From assembly GCA_028687585.1 (NCBI GenBank), contig JAQTZV010000008.1, positions 119,502-183,501 of the forward strand: DNA of 64,000 bases. Reading direction: 5' to 3'. The first letter of the stretch is position 1, and the number at the start of each line of letters is the position of its first letter. Under the pieces are notes generated by a model that worked only from the letters and a program-made list of their open reading frames with translations, made no database searches and was not told the origin of the DNA. Below, in pieces: positions 54,827-62,936 of the stretch. The stretch is from Desulfuromonadaceae bacterium (lineage in GTDB: Bacteria > Desulfobacterota > Desulfuromonadia > Geobacterales > Pseudopelobacteraceae). A program made the translations under genes and the position numbers.

Positions 54827-56598
54827 GTTGGTCCCTCCGTATCCGACTGGTCAACAACCGGAATCTCAACCCGTATGGTCGTGCCTCTGCCAACGGCGCT
54901 GTCAATGGAGATAGATCCCCCAATATGTGACAGGGCATCGTGAACGATGGAGAGCCCCAGTCCCAGGCCGCGCCGGTCTTCCACATTAGAGCCACGGTAG
55001 AATGCCTCGAACACCCGCTTCCGGCACTCTTCCGGGATGCCGATCCCTGAATCAGTAACCACAACCCACAGCTTGTCGCCCTCACGGGTGACGTTCAGCG
55101 AAACGACACCGCCCGGAGAGGTGTAGCGGAAGGCATTCGTCAATAGATTCTCCACGATTCGGCGAAAGAGTAACCCGTCCAGCAAAGCCGTTCCGCAGTC
55201 ATCGGCGATGGTGACCCGAAAATCGTGCCGCTTACTGTAAACGGATTTTATCTCTTCGGCAAGCGTCTTGCAAAATCGGCCGACATCCAGAGCAACCGGG
55301 ATCGATTGTGGGGTCAATACGGCCAAGCGGTTGAACGAGAGCACCGAATCCACAAGATCAGACATAAGCTGCGCGGCATTGCGAATGCGTCCTTGCTGCT
55401 CGGCACGCTCTTCCCTGTTCAGCCGCTCGCCATAACGATCCAGAATATCGGTACTGCTGGTGAGAATACTGAGCGGGGTGCGAAACTCGTGCGCAACTGT
55501 TGCAAGAAAGCGGCTTTTTGCTGTGTTGGCACGGAGCGCTGCTTCCCTGGTTTGTATCAGTTCTTCAACGACTCCGGCCGAGAGGGCGTCAATTCTCTGC
55601 TGTCTGCGCTGATAGAAAAACAGGGCTGATGTCATGGATAAAACCAGAACCCCGAACAAACTCCCTTTCCCCAAAGCTTCTCTGTGCCAATCGGCATACA
55701 GGGCCGATACCCCTCTCCCGACGGCCACTACCAACGGTTTGTCCATGGGAACGTTCTCAGGTTTGATGGTTCGCTGGGCCAGCATCCGCATTTCACCGGT
55801 CGTGAACGCGGAGTCAATCAAAACAGTAGCCGGGAGCCTGCTCTTTTGGTGGCGCATAAAGAATGCACTCTGTTTGGCCAGATCCGCGTCAGCTATTTCG
55901 GGGTTATCGGGCACCATAAGAAGATGTTTGCCATCACCGTGAGCAATGGCCGACCACATATCCGGTGCGTAGAGAACTGAACTGAGTAATGCTTTGCAAT
56001 AATCGGGATCAAGTGTTGCGGCAACAACACCGGCAAACGCCCCCTTTGCTCCCGGAACCACCACTGTTGCATTAATGACATAATTCCCGGAGAGGGTTTT
56101 AAAGGGGGGCGAAATATATAAGGTAGAAAGATTTCTGCTCTTGAACGGAGTCTGAAAATACTCCCGGTAACTGATGTCCTGTCTGACAAGTTGCTTCCGG
56201 CTTGCTGCAATGATCTCTCCTGCAGCGTTTGTGATGAATATGGTCCGAACGCCCGGCATGGCGTCACACAATGCTGTCAGGTGATGGTTGGCCAGGCCCA
56301 TGTCATTTTTTTTTCTCCAGTCGGCCAGGTCATTGCGGATGTCTTTAAGCGCCAGATAGACGCCGTTAAGCTGTATTACAAGATTCTCATCGATGACTTT
56401 GGTCTGAGTTGCCAGCCGCTCCCGCTCTCGCAAGTCGATGAGTCCATGCTCGTTGTAGAGGGAATATGCGGTGATGCCGCCTGTCGTGAGCAGAAGTACG
56501 GCAAGAATCAGCCAAAGGACCAGGAAGTTGTTTTTCGAGCTGGCGTAATTCACGATACATTCTCGATGCCGCTGCCGGATTTGTGCAGGATGTTCCAA
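54811..56598 (-). CDS. Membrane sensor histidine kinase (Cache sensor)
   Basis: Up to 595 residues. TM1 lies at about 27-48 (FLVLWLILAVLLLTTGGIT). A periplasmic double-Cache sensor (about 50-310, with YREYFQTPFKSRNLSTLYIS-like strands) and TM2 at about 316-334 follow. HisKA has His about 371 (LATVAHEFRTPLSIL), then HATPase (NLLTNAFRYTSPGG, VTDSGIGIP, GLGLGLSIVHDAL). It pairs with the NarL-type regulator. The start is uncertain: TTG 56598 has no ribosome-binding site and GTG 56553 is also possible. Confidence 0.92.
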   Translation of the reverse strand: MEHPAQIRQRHRECIVNYASSKNNFLVLWLILAVLLLTTGGITAYSLYNEHGLIDLRERERLATQTKVIDENLVIQLNGVYLALKDIRNDLADWRKKNDMGLANHHLTALCDAMPGVRTIFITNAAGEIIAASRKQLVRQDISYREYFQTPFKSRNLSTLYISPPFKTLSGNYVINATVVVPGAKGAFAGVVAATLDPDYCKALLSSVLYAPDMWSAIAHGDGKHLLMVPDNPEIADADLAKQSAFFMRHQKSRLPATVLIDSAFTTGEMRMLAQRTIKPENVPMDKPLVVAVGRGVSALYADWHREALGKGSLFGVLVLSMTSALFFYQRRQQRIDALSAGVVEELIQTREAALRANTAKSRFLATVAHEFRTPLSILTSSTDILDRYGERLNREERAEQQGRIRNAAQLMSDLVDSVLSFNRLAVLTPQSIPVALDVGRFCKTLAEEIKSVYSKRHDFRVTIADDCGTALLDGLLFRRIVENLLTNAFRYTSPGGVVSLNVTREGDKLWVVVTDSGIGIPEECRKRVFEAFYRGSNVEDRRGLGLGLSIVHDALSHIGGSISIDSAVGRGTTIRVEIPVVDQSDTEGPTCTQS

Positions 56599-56720
56599 TC
56601 AACAGAGAAGTAACGGTACATCAGATATATCGCACAGTCAATGAGCTGAAGTAATTTTATCATAACGCCTTGACGTCATAGCGTTACAGCGCTACAGTGA
56701 CAAAAAGGAGGTACAAAACC

Positions 56721-56954
56721 ATGGGCGCACTTACCAAACGGGCAACCATCTACTTTGATCCGGCTCTGCATCGAGCTCTTCAGCATAAAGCGCTGGAGAC
56801 ATCCCGCTCTCTTTCCGACATCGTCAACGATGCCGTGATTGGCGCGTTGATTGAGGATGCCGAAGATCTGGCGGCCTTTGAAGAACGGGTCAATGAGCCG
56901 CTGGTTTCCTACGAAGCCGTATTGAAAGTGCTCAAGGCCAATGGCCGGTTATAG
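56721..56954 (+). CDS. Ribbon-helix-helix antitoxin
   Basis: 77 residues from ATG 56721 (AAAGGAGGTACAAAACC upstream; the ATG-like extension to 56697 crosses this site). KRATIYFDPALHRALQHKAL followed by SRSLSDIVNDAVIGAL is a CopG/ParD-like RHH fold, which binds the operator as a dimer. The acidic C-terminal part should wrap the toxin. It overlaps the relE-type gene by 14 bp. Confidence 0.9.
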   Translation: MGALTKRATIYFDPALHRALQHKALETSRSLSDIVNDAVIGALIEDAEDLAAFEERVNEPLVSYEAVLKVLKANGRL

Positions 56955-57201
56955 TATTTTCTTCAAAGAGTCCGTCAAGAAAGATCTCGACGCCATCCCG
57001 AAAGGTGATCTTCTGCGGATTATGGAGCGTATTAGAAACCTCGCCGACGATCCCCGTCCCGCCGGATGCGAAAAGCTTTCCGGGCAGGAGAAATACCGCG
57101 TTCGCCAGGGGAATTACCGCATTGTTTATTCCATTCAGGATACCGGACTGACCGTCTGGGTGGTCACAGTCGGCCACCGCCGAGAAGTGTACCGCAACTG
57201 A
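56941..57201 (+). CDS. RelE/ParE-family toxin
   Basis: 86 residues: YSIFFKESVKKDLDAIPKGD, then LSGQEKYRVRQGNYRIVYSI and VVTVGHRREVYRN. This is the typical RelE mRNA-interferase fold with the Arg/Tyr-rich core and the conserved C-terminal HR-x-VYR. It forms a type II module with the antitoxin upstream. Two decayed relatives lie at 58845 and 60272. Confidence 0.93.
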   Translation: MAGYSIFFKESVKKDLDAIPKGDLLRIMERIRNLADDPRPAGCEKLSGQEKYRVRQGNYRIVYSIQDTGLTVWVVTVGHRREVYRN

Positions 57202-57300
57202 TGTTCTCCCTGCTCTATCCGTCACATACCTGCGATTCTCTCGTATAAAATTTCCTCACCAAATGTCTGAAAGTCGTGCCTGCCCCAAAGGTGACCTCAA

Positions 57301-58605
57301 CTATGCAGGCAGATCAAACAAGAACTTCCATACCGGAATCACCGTTATCTCCCCACCATCAACGACAATCCGCTCCTCTTCGCATCTGGTTACAATAATC
57401 CCGGACGTTGCCCCGCATTCAACCATTGCCTCATGCAGTGCGCCAATTTCCCGTTTTCTGGTCTGGGTATCGGCCAAAGAGTCGCACACCTGCACCAGCA
57501 ACTTCGTACGATCAGGCTGTGGCACGATAAAATCAACCTCTTTGCAACTTTTTGTCCGGTAATAATAGATTGTAGAATAAATGGTTCTAAGCGCCGTAAA
57601 TACCAGGTTTTCAAGCAAATGTCCGCTGTTTAAAAGGACACCGGAAGAGACTGACCTCACCAGAGCGTGGTCGATGCAGTATATTTTCTTGGTATTGGCA
57701 TTACTCCGGGAGAGAGATGCATCAAAAAGCCGGACTGTGAACAGAAAATATGCATCCTCAAACCACTCAAGATAGTCGGCTACAGACGACTTTGGCACCT
57801 TGTGCCCTCGTGATTTCAGATAGCCGGTCAGGTTGTTGACGGAATAGAGCGAAGCAATATTATCAATCAGCCAATGCGCCAGATCGCTCACCGCTTGCGG
57901 ATGTGAAACATCGTGACGTTCCACCAGATCCCTGAACAGTATGGCGCCATAATATTCCTGATGAATCTTTGTTCGCAGAAGACGACTCACCCCGGCCACT
58001 TCAGGAAAACCGCCACTCTCCCAATATTCCTCAAAACACTTCTGCACCAGCAGCCGCGATTTTGTCGAAAGCGGCTTTCTGACACTGACGTTTCGATTGT
58101 CAAGGAACTCCTTGAATGAAAACGGAAACAGCTCCCACGACAACGCCCGGCCACGCATTTGCGTGGCAATCTCTTTCGAAAGCATCCGTGCCGAAGAACC
58201 GGTGATGTAAACTTCACATTGCTCCGTACGCATCAGACGGTCTACAAAAGATTCCCATCCGGCAACAACCTGGATCTCATCAAAAAAACAGTAGACCATC
58301 TCGCTGTTCTTCTTTTCAGGATAAAGCGCATAATACGCCTCGATAACGTTACCAATCCCCCCATGCTGCAATTCATGAAGACGATCATCAAAAAAGTTCA
58401 CATAGAGGATGTTCCGGCGTGGTACTCCGCTATCCAGAAGGCGCTGCATGATCTGGAACAGGCAGGTTGATTTCCCGCTCCTGCGAACACCAATGCAAAC
58501 AGATGCTTTTCCGGAGACATGCTCAATCTTTAGATTCCGCACGGTGCCTGTACTCAGCTCGGTCTCTTGAAAATCAAGAATTATAGTTTTGATGGTATCG
58601 ATCAT
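57301..58605 (-). CDS. AAA ATPase with DUF4143 C-terminal domain (second copy)
   Basis: 434 residues from ATG 58605. Walker A GVRRSGKS (39-46), Walker B VYCFFDEIQ near 100, sensor ITGSSARML and a C-terminal DUF4143 part with EVDFIVPQ. It is only distantly similar to the ATPase at 6962 but has the same layout. A 23-bp inverted repeat lies 20 bp before the start. Proteins of this family often lie among toxin-antitoxin genes, as here; their role is unknown. Confidence 0.9.
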   Translation of the reverse strand: MIDTIKTIILDFQETELSTGTVRNLKIEHVSGKASVCIGVRRSGKSTCLFQIMQRLLDSGVPRRNILYVNFFDDRLHELQHGGIGNVIEAYYALYPEKKNSEMVYCFFDEIQVVAGWESFVDRLMRTEQCEVYITGSSARMLSKEIATQMRGRALSWELFPFSFKEFLDNRNVSVRKPLSTKSRLLVQKCFEEYWESGGFPEVAGVSRLLRTKIHQEYYGAILFRDLVERHDVSHPQAVSDLAHWLIDNIASLYSVNNLTGYLKSRGHKVPKSSVADYLEWFEDAYFLFTVRLFDASLSRSNANTKKIYCIDHALVRSVSSGVLLNSGHLLENLVFTALRTIYSTIYYYRTKSCKEVDFIVPQPDRTKLLVQVCDSLADTQTRKREIGALHEAMVECGATSGIIVTRCEEERIVVDGGEITVIPVWKFLFDLPA

Positions 58606-58625
58606 ATTGTTTATCCAATAAAGAT

Positions 58626-58683
58626 AAATCGGCAAAAAATATTACCAAACATAAACCATATTGGCAATAATATTTACCGATTT
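58626..58683. repeat. 23-bp imperfect inverted repeat before the DUF4143 ATPase
   Basis: The arms 58626-58648 (starting AAATCGGCAAAAAATATT) and 58661-58683 (ending ATATTTACCGATTT) pair at 19 of 23 positions with a 12-nt loop. It lies 20 bp before the ATPase start on the minus strand and is AT-rich like the repeat at 6889. Confidence 0.8.
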
Positions 58684-58844
58684 ACACATAAGATATTAAA
58701 TCACTTTGGACTATCAAAGATTATTTACCAGTCTCTTGATTCCATCCTTCAGCATCGGCACATTCCAGTTTAACAGGTAAATATAATGCTCTGTTTTTCT
58801 TAGCGTTCTCGCTTGAAAGCGACTACTTCTGGTTGCGTCTTTGC

Positions 58845-59096
58845 GGTTCAAAGTCGTTTTCAAGATCAGTCAGGAAGAATCTCGACGCCATCCCGAAAGG
58901 TGATCTTCTGCGGATTATGGAGCGTATTGGAAACCTCGCCGGCGATCCCCGACCAACCGGAAGCGAAAAACTCTCCGGGCAGGACAAATACCGCGTTCGC
59001 AAGGGTAATTACCGCATTGTTTATTCCATTCAGGATACCGAGCTGACCGTCTGGGTTGTCACAGTCGGCCACCTTCGTAAAGTGTACCGCAACTGA
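58845..59096 (+). pseudogene. relE-type toxin, frameshifted copy
   Basis: From about 58866 the frame reads SVRKNLDAIPKGDLLRIMER and continues to VGHLRKVYRN, about 85% like the toxin at 56941. The first codons (RFKVVFK) are in another frame, so about two bases were lost at 58867. No antitoxin gene lies upstream. It is probably dead, though a start at 58833 would give an altered N-terminus. Confidence 0.8.
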
Positions 59097-59131
59097 TATC
59101 CACCCTACTCTTCCCGTCCCTACAACCCGGC

Positions 59132-59272
59132 AGGAGAGAAACCGGTTATCGCAACCCCCGTTTCGGAATCAATGATTTCACCGACTATTTCTTGCGGATA
59201 CAGCAAAGGCAGCCGATTGGCCGCCTTTGCTGTGTGATTTTCTCATCTTGAAAACCCTGATCCTGCGCCCTA
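59132..59272. repeat. Repeat A, copy 1 (about 140 bp)
   Basis: GCAGGAGAGAAACC to CCTGCGCCC is about 75% like 60878-61007. It holds a hairpin (AGCAAAGGCAGCC / GGCCGCCTTTGCT). On the minus strand one frame reads YPQEIVGEIIDSETGVAI, as does copy 2 (YPREIAGNIIDSETGVAS). It could therefore be a remnant of a duplicated small gene that I do not recognise. Confidence 0.75.
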
Positions 59273-59287
59273 CACAGTCTGCGCCAT

Positions 59288-59659
59288 TCACCCGACCTGA
59301 GCCATTAATCTAAATGTATCAGCAGCTGCTGAAATAACTTTCATTCTCCCATGACCGCTAAAAGGTTTCTCTTCAACACTGAAAAGCCCAGCCTCAGTAA
59401 GCTTATCAATATCTCGCTTTACTGCACTCCGATCCCGGTGAAGACGGCGGGCTATCTCTGCAATTGATCCAGGCTCCTCTTTAACCACCCTGAAGAGATT
59501 CATCCTGGCTGTCGTAACCAGTTCGAGAAGCTCTGATGGGTCCTCAAACGATATGACACACTCAGGTTCCACCTTTTCGCCTCTGTCCAATTTTCGGGCA
59601 AGTTCTTTCCCTCGCTCAAAGAAATCTATTTCCGTACCGGTCGTAATAGTCAGTTTCAT
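59288..59659 (-). CDS. Winged-helix antitoxin/regulator (TumA/HVO_A0114-like)
   Basis: 123 residues. An N-terminal segment (ELARKLDRGEKVEP) is followed by a MarR-like winged helix: SIAEIARRLHRDRSAVKRDI then LTEAGLFSVEE. It should repress its own operon and neutralise the toxin encoded 7 bp upstream. The toxin-first gene order fits the TumE-TumA type. The symbol is withheld because the match is from memory. Confidence 0.8.
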   Translation of the reverse strand: MKLTITTGTEIDFFERGKELARKLDRGEKVEPECVISFEDPSELLELVTTARMNLFRVVKEEPGSIAEIARRLHRDRSAVKRDIDKLTEAGLFSVEEKPFSGHGRMKVISAAADTFRLMAQVG

Positions 59660-59666
59660 TATACGG

Positions 59667-59972
59667 TTACCTCTCTATTGTTTCTTTCAGGAACAAAGAC
59701 CATTCCTGATCAAATTGATTCTCCAGTTCCTCGAACGACACGAACTCAACGGACTCCATTTTCCCCATAAAATGCCTGTGATGGTATCCATGCTGGTTGT
59801 CGAATCCAATAACCCGGCCATTATCACCGGAATAAAGATGATAATTCATGTAGGCAAGGTTGTACCTGGTAATGTTGCCAAGTTCATCTTCCCAGGTTTC
59901 ACGGCGCAACTGACCGTTCCCCCGTTTGTTGGAAATTTTATGCCGTTCATCTCGAATCTTCCTCTCAGCCAT
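59667..59972 (-). CDS. TumE/DUF6516-like toxin
   Basis: 101 residues from ATG 59972; TTGs at 59978 and 59981 are nearer to GGGAGG and are possible starts. The central YHLYSGDNGRVIGFDNQHGY and HHRHFMGKME match the DUF6516/TumE toxin family, in which the His/Asp-rich strand is typical. The C-terminal helix is acidic. It forms a pair with the winged-helix gene just downstream. The mode of action is not visible in the sequence. Confidence 0.75.
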   Translation of the reverse strand: MAERKIRDERHKISNKRGNGQLRRETWEDELGNITRYNLAYMNYHLYSGDNGRVIGFDNQHGYHHRHFMGKMESVEFVSFEELENQFDQEWSLFLKETIER

Positions 59973-60120
59973 GACCAACAATATCCTCCCTGATATGTTT
60001 CGTCAAGCTGCAATTTCCCCGAGATACCGCTTTGAACCCTCCGGGTTCGTTATTTCAAATCATCTTGAGGGATAACGGGCTATTAGCCGGAATTGAGGCT
60101 GAAGGACGACATCCCCGGAA

Positions 60121-60233
60121 TCTTAGCGGCCTTTTTTTGCCCGTTAAAACTCGCTTCTAAGAGTTGGAATTGCGTTCATTTCGTTATGTTTGAATTGTAA
60201 TAACGACTGATTAGCTTGGTCCGCCCCCAATAC
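60121..60233. repeat. Repeat B, copy 1 (about 113 bp)
   Basis: TCTTAGCGGCCTTTTTTTGC to CCCCCAATAC matches 61755-61868 with scattered differences. It includes AAAACTCGCTTCTAAG and TTAGCTTGGTCCG. It is non-coding. The rest of 59982-60271 shows no gene. Confidence 0.8.
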
Positions 60234-60271
60234 GCTCTGTTAGAAGAATAGATTACAGCGTCCCGCTGGAC

Positions 60272-60346
60272 CTTGCCATTCAGGATACCAGGCTGACCGT
60301 CTGGGTTGTCAAGGTCGGTCGCCGCAGTGATGTGTACCGCAACTGA
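60272..60346 (+). pseudogene. relE-type toxin, last 24 codons
   Basis: The frame AIQDTRLTVWVVKVGRRSDV then YRN and TGA (60344) is the C-terminus of the toxin at 56941. Nothing upstream belongs to it. It is the third and shortest copy, and lies antisense within the end of the XRE gene. Confidence 0.8.
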
Positions 60347-60761
60347 TAGCCCCCCCTGCCCTTCCTGTCTTTTGCCCGTAAAACAAGCATTTATTGCAGG
60401 CAGGAGGTGTGCGCAACAGTTGCCGATAATCGCAATGAAGAGCCTCGGCCAGCTTCTTTGCCCGTTCTTTACCAATACTTCGTTTGCCGGTTTCCATCTC
60501 GCTTATATGGTGTTGCGGAATACCGGTCAATTCGGAAAGCTGTTTCTGGGTAAGGGTTTCACGCGTACGGTACGCACGCAGTGCAATTTGCGATTCCTTG
60601 CCGAGATACTCCGGAAATACTTCGGCAACCGTATAGGTGCGTTCCTCCTCTGACTCGACAATTTCTGCATAGCGCCTTACCAAAGGAGCGTTGTGGCGGT
60701 GAACTTTTAACCGCAACGTTATAAAGTCTTCAGTAGGGTGCTTTTTCGTGTGTGCCTGCAT
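60309..60761 (-). CDS. XRE-family HTH protein (antitoxin-like) with chimeric tail
   Basis: 150 residues from ATG 60761. The N-terminal part (DFITLRLKVHRHNAPLVRRY) is followed by a Cro/C1 HTH: LTQKQLSELTGIPQHHISEM and GKRSIGKERAKKLAEAL. The natural end seems to be near DYRQLL; the last 35 residues include the antisense of the relE remnant at 60272, so the tail was gained by a rearrangement. It resembles the antitoxin of a two-gene module, with the small frame at 60730-60873 as possible toxin remnant. Confidence 0.8.
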   Translation of the reverse strand: MQAHTKKHPTEDFITLRLKVHRHNAPLVRRYAEIVESEEERTYTVAEVFPEYLGKESQIALRAYRTRETLTQKQLSELTGIPQHHISEMETGKRSIGKERAKKLAEALHCDYRQLLRTPPACNKCLFYGQKTGRAGGAISCGTHHCGDRP

Positions 60762-60873
60762 AAGTAACCTCCACAAACCTGATCCTGCCCTTGTCTTCCC
60801 GCCAGACAACAACAAATGTCGGCTGTCCTTTTTTTAATATGACAATGATGATCGCAATCCGACAACTTTGCAT
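60730..60873 (-). CDS. Small ORF overlapping the XRE start, possible toxin remnant
   Basis: 47 codons from ATG 60873: MQSCRIAIIIVILKKGQPTF, then VVVWREDKGRIRFVEVTYAG. The second half has coding-like beta-strand character and ends 32 bp inside the XRE gene, as toxin genes often do. Upstream, repeat A carries a further piece in another frame. I cannot assign a family; it may be the broken toxin of the XRE antitoxin. Confidence 0.35.
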   Translation of the reverse strand: MQSCRIAIIIVILKKGQPTFVVVWREDKGRIRFVEVTYAGTHEKAPY

Positions 60874-60877
60874 AGTG

Positions 60878-61007
60878 CAGGAGAGAAGCAACCCCGGTTT
60901 CGGAATCGATGATATTGCCGGCAATTTCTCGCGGATAGCGCAAAGGCGGTCGTATGGCCGCCTTTTTAGTAATCTGCCCATCTTGGAAGCCTGACTCTGC
61001 GCCTGAC
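60878..61007. repeat. Repeat A, copy 2 (about 130 bp)
   Basis: Matches 59132-59272. Its hairpin (AAAGGCGG / GGCCGCCTTT, 60942-60964) is followed by TTTTTAG on the plus strand, terminator-like. It lies between the XRE and ParE genes. Confidence 0.75.
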
Positions 61008-61029
61008 CTCTATAGCTTTCCCTGTGATG

Positions 61030-61317
61030 TTATCTGCCCAGCCAGTAAAGCGGTGCGCGATGCATATGGGCAACGGCGACGACAACAACAGTGTCCTTCT
61101 CCACACCGTAAACAAGCGAATAAGGAAATTTCCTGGTCATGCAGCGCCGCAGACCGGGAGCAATAACGGCGCAACTGTCTGGAAAAACAGTTATCCGCTT
61201 CAAGGCAGACTGGACTTCCGCCAGAAAACGTCGCCCAAGACCACTCTGCTCCATTTCGTACCAGTTAAACGCATCATCAAGTTCGTGCCTGGCTGGTTCA
61301 AGAAAACGGATATTCAT
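61030..61317 (-). CDS. ParE/RelE-superfamily toxin
   Basis: 95 residues: MNIRFLEPARHELDDAFNWY, GLGRRFLAEVQSALKRI and KFPYSLVYGVEKDTVVVVAV, then HMHRAPLYW. This is the plasmid-stabilisation (ParE/RelE) toxin pattern. It overlaps the antitoxin by 4 bp (61314-61317). ParE-type toxins poison gyrase, RelE-type cut mRNA; the sequence alone does not decide. Confidence 0.93.
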   Translation of the reverse strand: MNIRFLEPARHELDDAFNWYEMEQSGLGRRFLAEVQSALKRITVFPDSCAVIAPGLRRCMTRKFPYSLVYGVEKDTVVVVAVAHMHRAPLYWLGR

Positions 61318-61532
61318 GGCTTGTATTTTTCGAATACCTCGGCAGCAGAAACAGAACTAATTTCTCCGGCCTTATACCCTTCCCAGCGACGGGAAGATTC
61401 ATCCGCCCACAATTTTTCAATATTCGTATCGGGCATATCAAGGGATTCAAGGAGATAATCAACGAGTTGCAGTTTGTCCAGGGGGGGAAGGCTGGTAGCC
61501 TCGCGGATGAGCGGATTGTTACGGTCAATCAT
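61314..61532 (-). CDS. Addiction-module antitoxin component (TIGR02574-like)
   Basis: 72 residues from ATG 61532 (an ATG at 61544 is also in frame). LPPLDKLQLVDYLLESLDMP, then an acidic stretch and EVFEKY are typical of the small helical antitoxins that precede ParE/RelE genes. AGGTGCCAC lies just upstream. It forms an intact module with the toxin. Confidence 0.88.
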   Translation of the reverse strand: MIDRNNPLIREATSLPPLDKLQLVDYLLESLDMPDTNIEKLWADESSRRWEGYKAGEISSVSAAEVFEKYKP

Positions 61533-62034
61533 GTGGCACCTCATCTTGATTCAAACCTGTCGTTGTAAGCAAAGCACCGGTAAAAACCCCAGTGTTGGGT
61601 CGAGTATACTTTCCAGTGTAATGAACGTCAATGCCTCAATCGGGAGTGTTAGCCCTGGCTGAAAGGCACCTTCAAATATCAACAAGTCAAGCCTCACAGC
61701 CCTTTCAGCCTGACCCTGCGTCAGCCCCTGCAATTGGTTCTCTCGTCCAGCAGTTCTTAGCAACCCTTTTTTGCCCGTCAAAACTCGCTTCTAAGGTTTG
61801 GAATTACGTTTATTACGTTATGTTTAATTTGCGATTACGGCATGTTAGCTTGGTCCGACCCCAAGTACCTCTTCACCTTCGCAAGCGGCACAAGGTCAGA
61901 AATCGAAATGCAGGATACGCCAGGTTTCCAAGCAGGTTGTTGTATGAACGATACAATCTGTACAAAGTGCCGACATCATCGGTCTGGACGAAAGCGCATG
62001 CCTTGTAGTGAAGAACATCGGAAAGCCGTGTACA
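61533..62034. other. About 500 bp without a recognised gene
   Basis: Contains repeat B copy 2 (61755-61868). Short frames on both strands (for example 61551-61781 minus) have no recognisable domain. The 61870-62030 part has coding-like Cys/His-rich fragments (CCMNDTICTKCRHH) without a start or family. Confidence 0.5.
61755..61868. repeat. Repeat B, copy 2 (about 114 bp)
   Basis: Matches 60121-60233: TCTTAGCAACCCTTTTTTGC to CCCCAAGTAC. The copies are 1.6 kb apart in the same orientation and bracket the XRE and ParE modules. Confidence 0.8.
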
Positions 62035-62120
62035 CATCATATGGGTGTCCACATCATATGGGTGTCACACATCATATGGGTGTCACATCATATGGGTGTC
62101 AGGTCTACATTCCGGACCTG
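62035..62120. repeat. REP-like array: four CATCATATGGGTGTC units and a hairpin
   Basis: CATCATATGGGTGTC occurs at 62035, 62052, 62070 and 62086, spaced 16-18 bp. The last runs into CAGGTC-TACATTCCG-GACCTG (62100-62120), a 6-bp stem. It directly borders the IS256-family element. It is too short and irregular for a CRISPR array and resembles REP/RAYT-type repeats. Confidence 0.8.
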
Positions 62121-62156
62121 TAAATAGTTTTGTGTAAATGGTTCTGGGTTTCGGTT

Positions 62157-62561
62157 TTAAAGATTTGGCATTCTGTCTTCAAATAGAATGGAAAAACGAT
62201 TCATGGCGGCTTTCCAGTCCCTGATCGGCAGGGTCCATTTCTTCGCGATATTCCTCAGTGCCAGGTAAAGTAACTTGAGCATGGCCTCGTCGTTGGGAAA
62301 TGAGCCCCGGTTTTTTGTTACTTTTCTGAGCGACATATTTAGTGATTCAATGGCGTTGGTCGTGTAGATAACCTTGCGTATATCAGCCGGATAGGCGAAA
62401 AACGGTATTACTTGTGCCCAGTTGCGCCGCCAAGACTGGCTGATAGTCGGGTGTGTTTTATCCCATTTTTCCTCAAATGCTGTCAGCTCCATCTCAGCCT
62501 GCTCCGCTGTCGCTGACTGGTAGATAAGTTTCAGATCAGCCGCAACTTCTTTGCGTTGCTT
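62157..62561 (-). pseudogene. IS256-family transposase, C-terminal part
   Basis: The frame reads KQRKEVAADLKLIYQSATAE, WRRNWAQVIPFFAYPADIRK and VIYTTNAIESLNMSLRKVTK. The Glu of the DDE triad lies in NAIESLN. The C-terminal end MNRFSILFEDRMPNL is normal. Upstream of 62561 the frame runs into the inserted IS3 element. The two halves would rejoin cleanly as SWKQRKEV if that element and one target copy were removed. Confidence 0.93.
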
Positions 62562-62625
62562 ATAGTGGACCCCATAATCCGGACAATAGTTTAAGATGGT
62601 AGCCTGCGATAAAAAGGAGCAGGCA

Positions 62626-62919
62626 ATGAGCGAAAAGAATCGTAAAAGCTTCACCAGCCAGTACAAGGCGAAAGTAGCTCTCGAAGCAATCCGAGGCATC
62701 AAGACCTTGAATGAAATTGCCCAGGAATTTGCTGTTCATCCGACCCAGGTTGGGGAGTGGAAGAAAGCACTACTGGCGCAGGCACCCGGAATTTTCGACG
62801 GCAAGCGCGGCCCCAAGCCTGATGATCCCTCCGCCAGTCCCGAGCGGCTTTACTCCGAGATCGGGAGGTTAAAGATGGAACTGGACTGGCTTAAAAAAAA
62901 GTCCGGGATCAGCCAGTAA
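62626..62919 (+). CDS. IS3-family transposase OrfA
   Basis: 97 residues from ATG 62626 (AAAAAGGAGCAGGCA upstream). The HTH reads YKAKVALEAIRGIKTLNEIA and FAVHPTQVGEWKKALL, followed by a leucine-zipper-like end. Near the 3' end a run of eight A (TTAAAAAAAAG, 62891-62901) allows -1 slippage into orfB, giving OrfAB. Confidence 0.94.
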   Translation: MSEKNRKSFTSQYKAKVALEAIRGIKTLNEIAQEFAVHPTQVGEWKKALLAQAPGIFDGKRGPKPDDPSASPERLYSEIGRLKMELDWLKKKSGISQ

Positions 62920-62936
62920 CAGAGCGCAGGCGTTGG

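Noticed and set aside
61551..61781. 76-codon minus-strand frame
   Set aside because: No ribosome-binding site or recognisable domain; part of it lies in repeat B.
62035..62100. Possible CRISPR array
   Set aside because: Units are only 15 bp, gaps are 1-3 bp, there are no spacers and no cas genes.
62157..62702. A 181-residue IS256 protein starting inside the IS3 element
   Set aside because: The first 45 codons are antisense IS3 sequence and not a real N-terminus.
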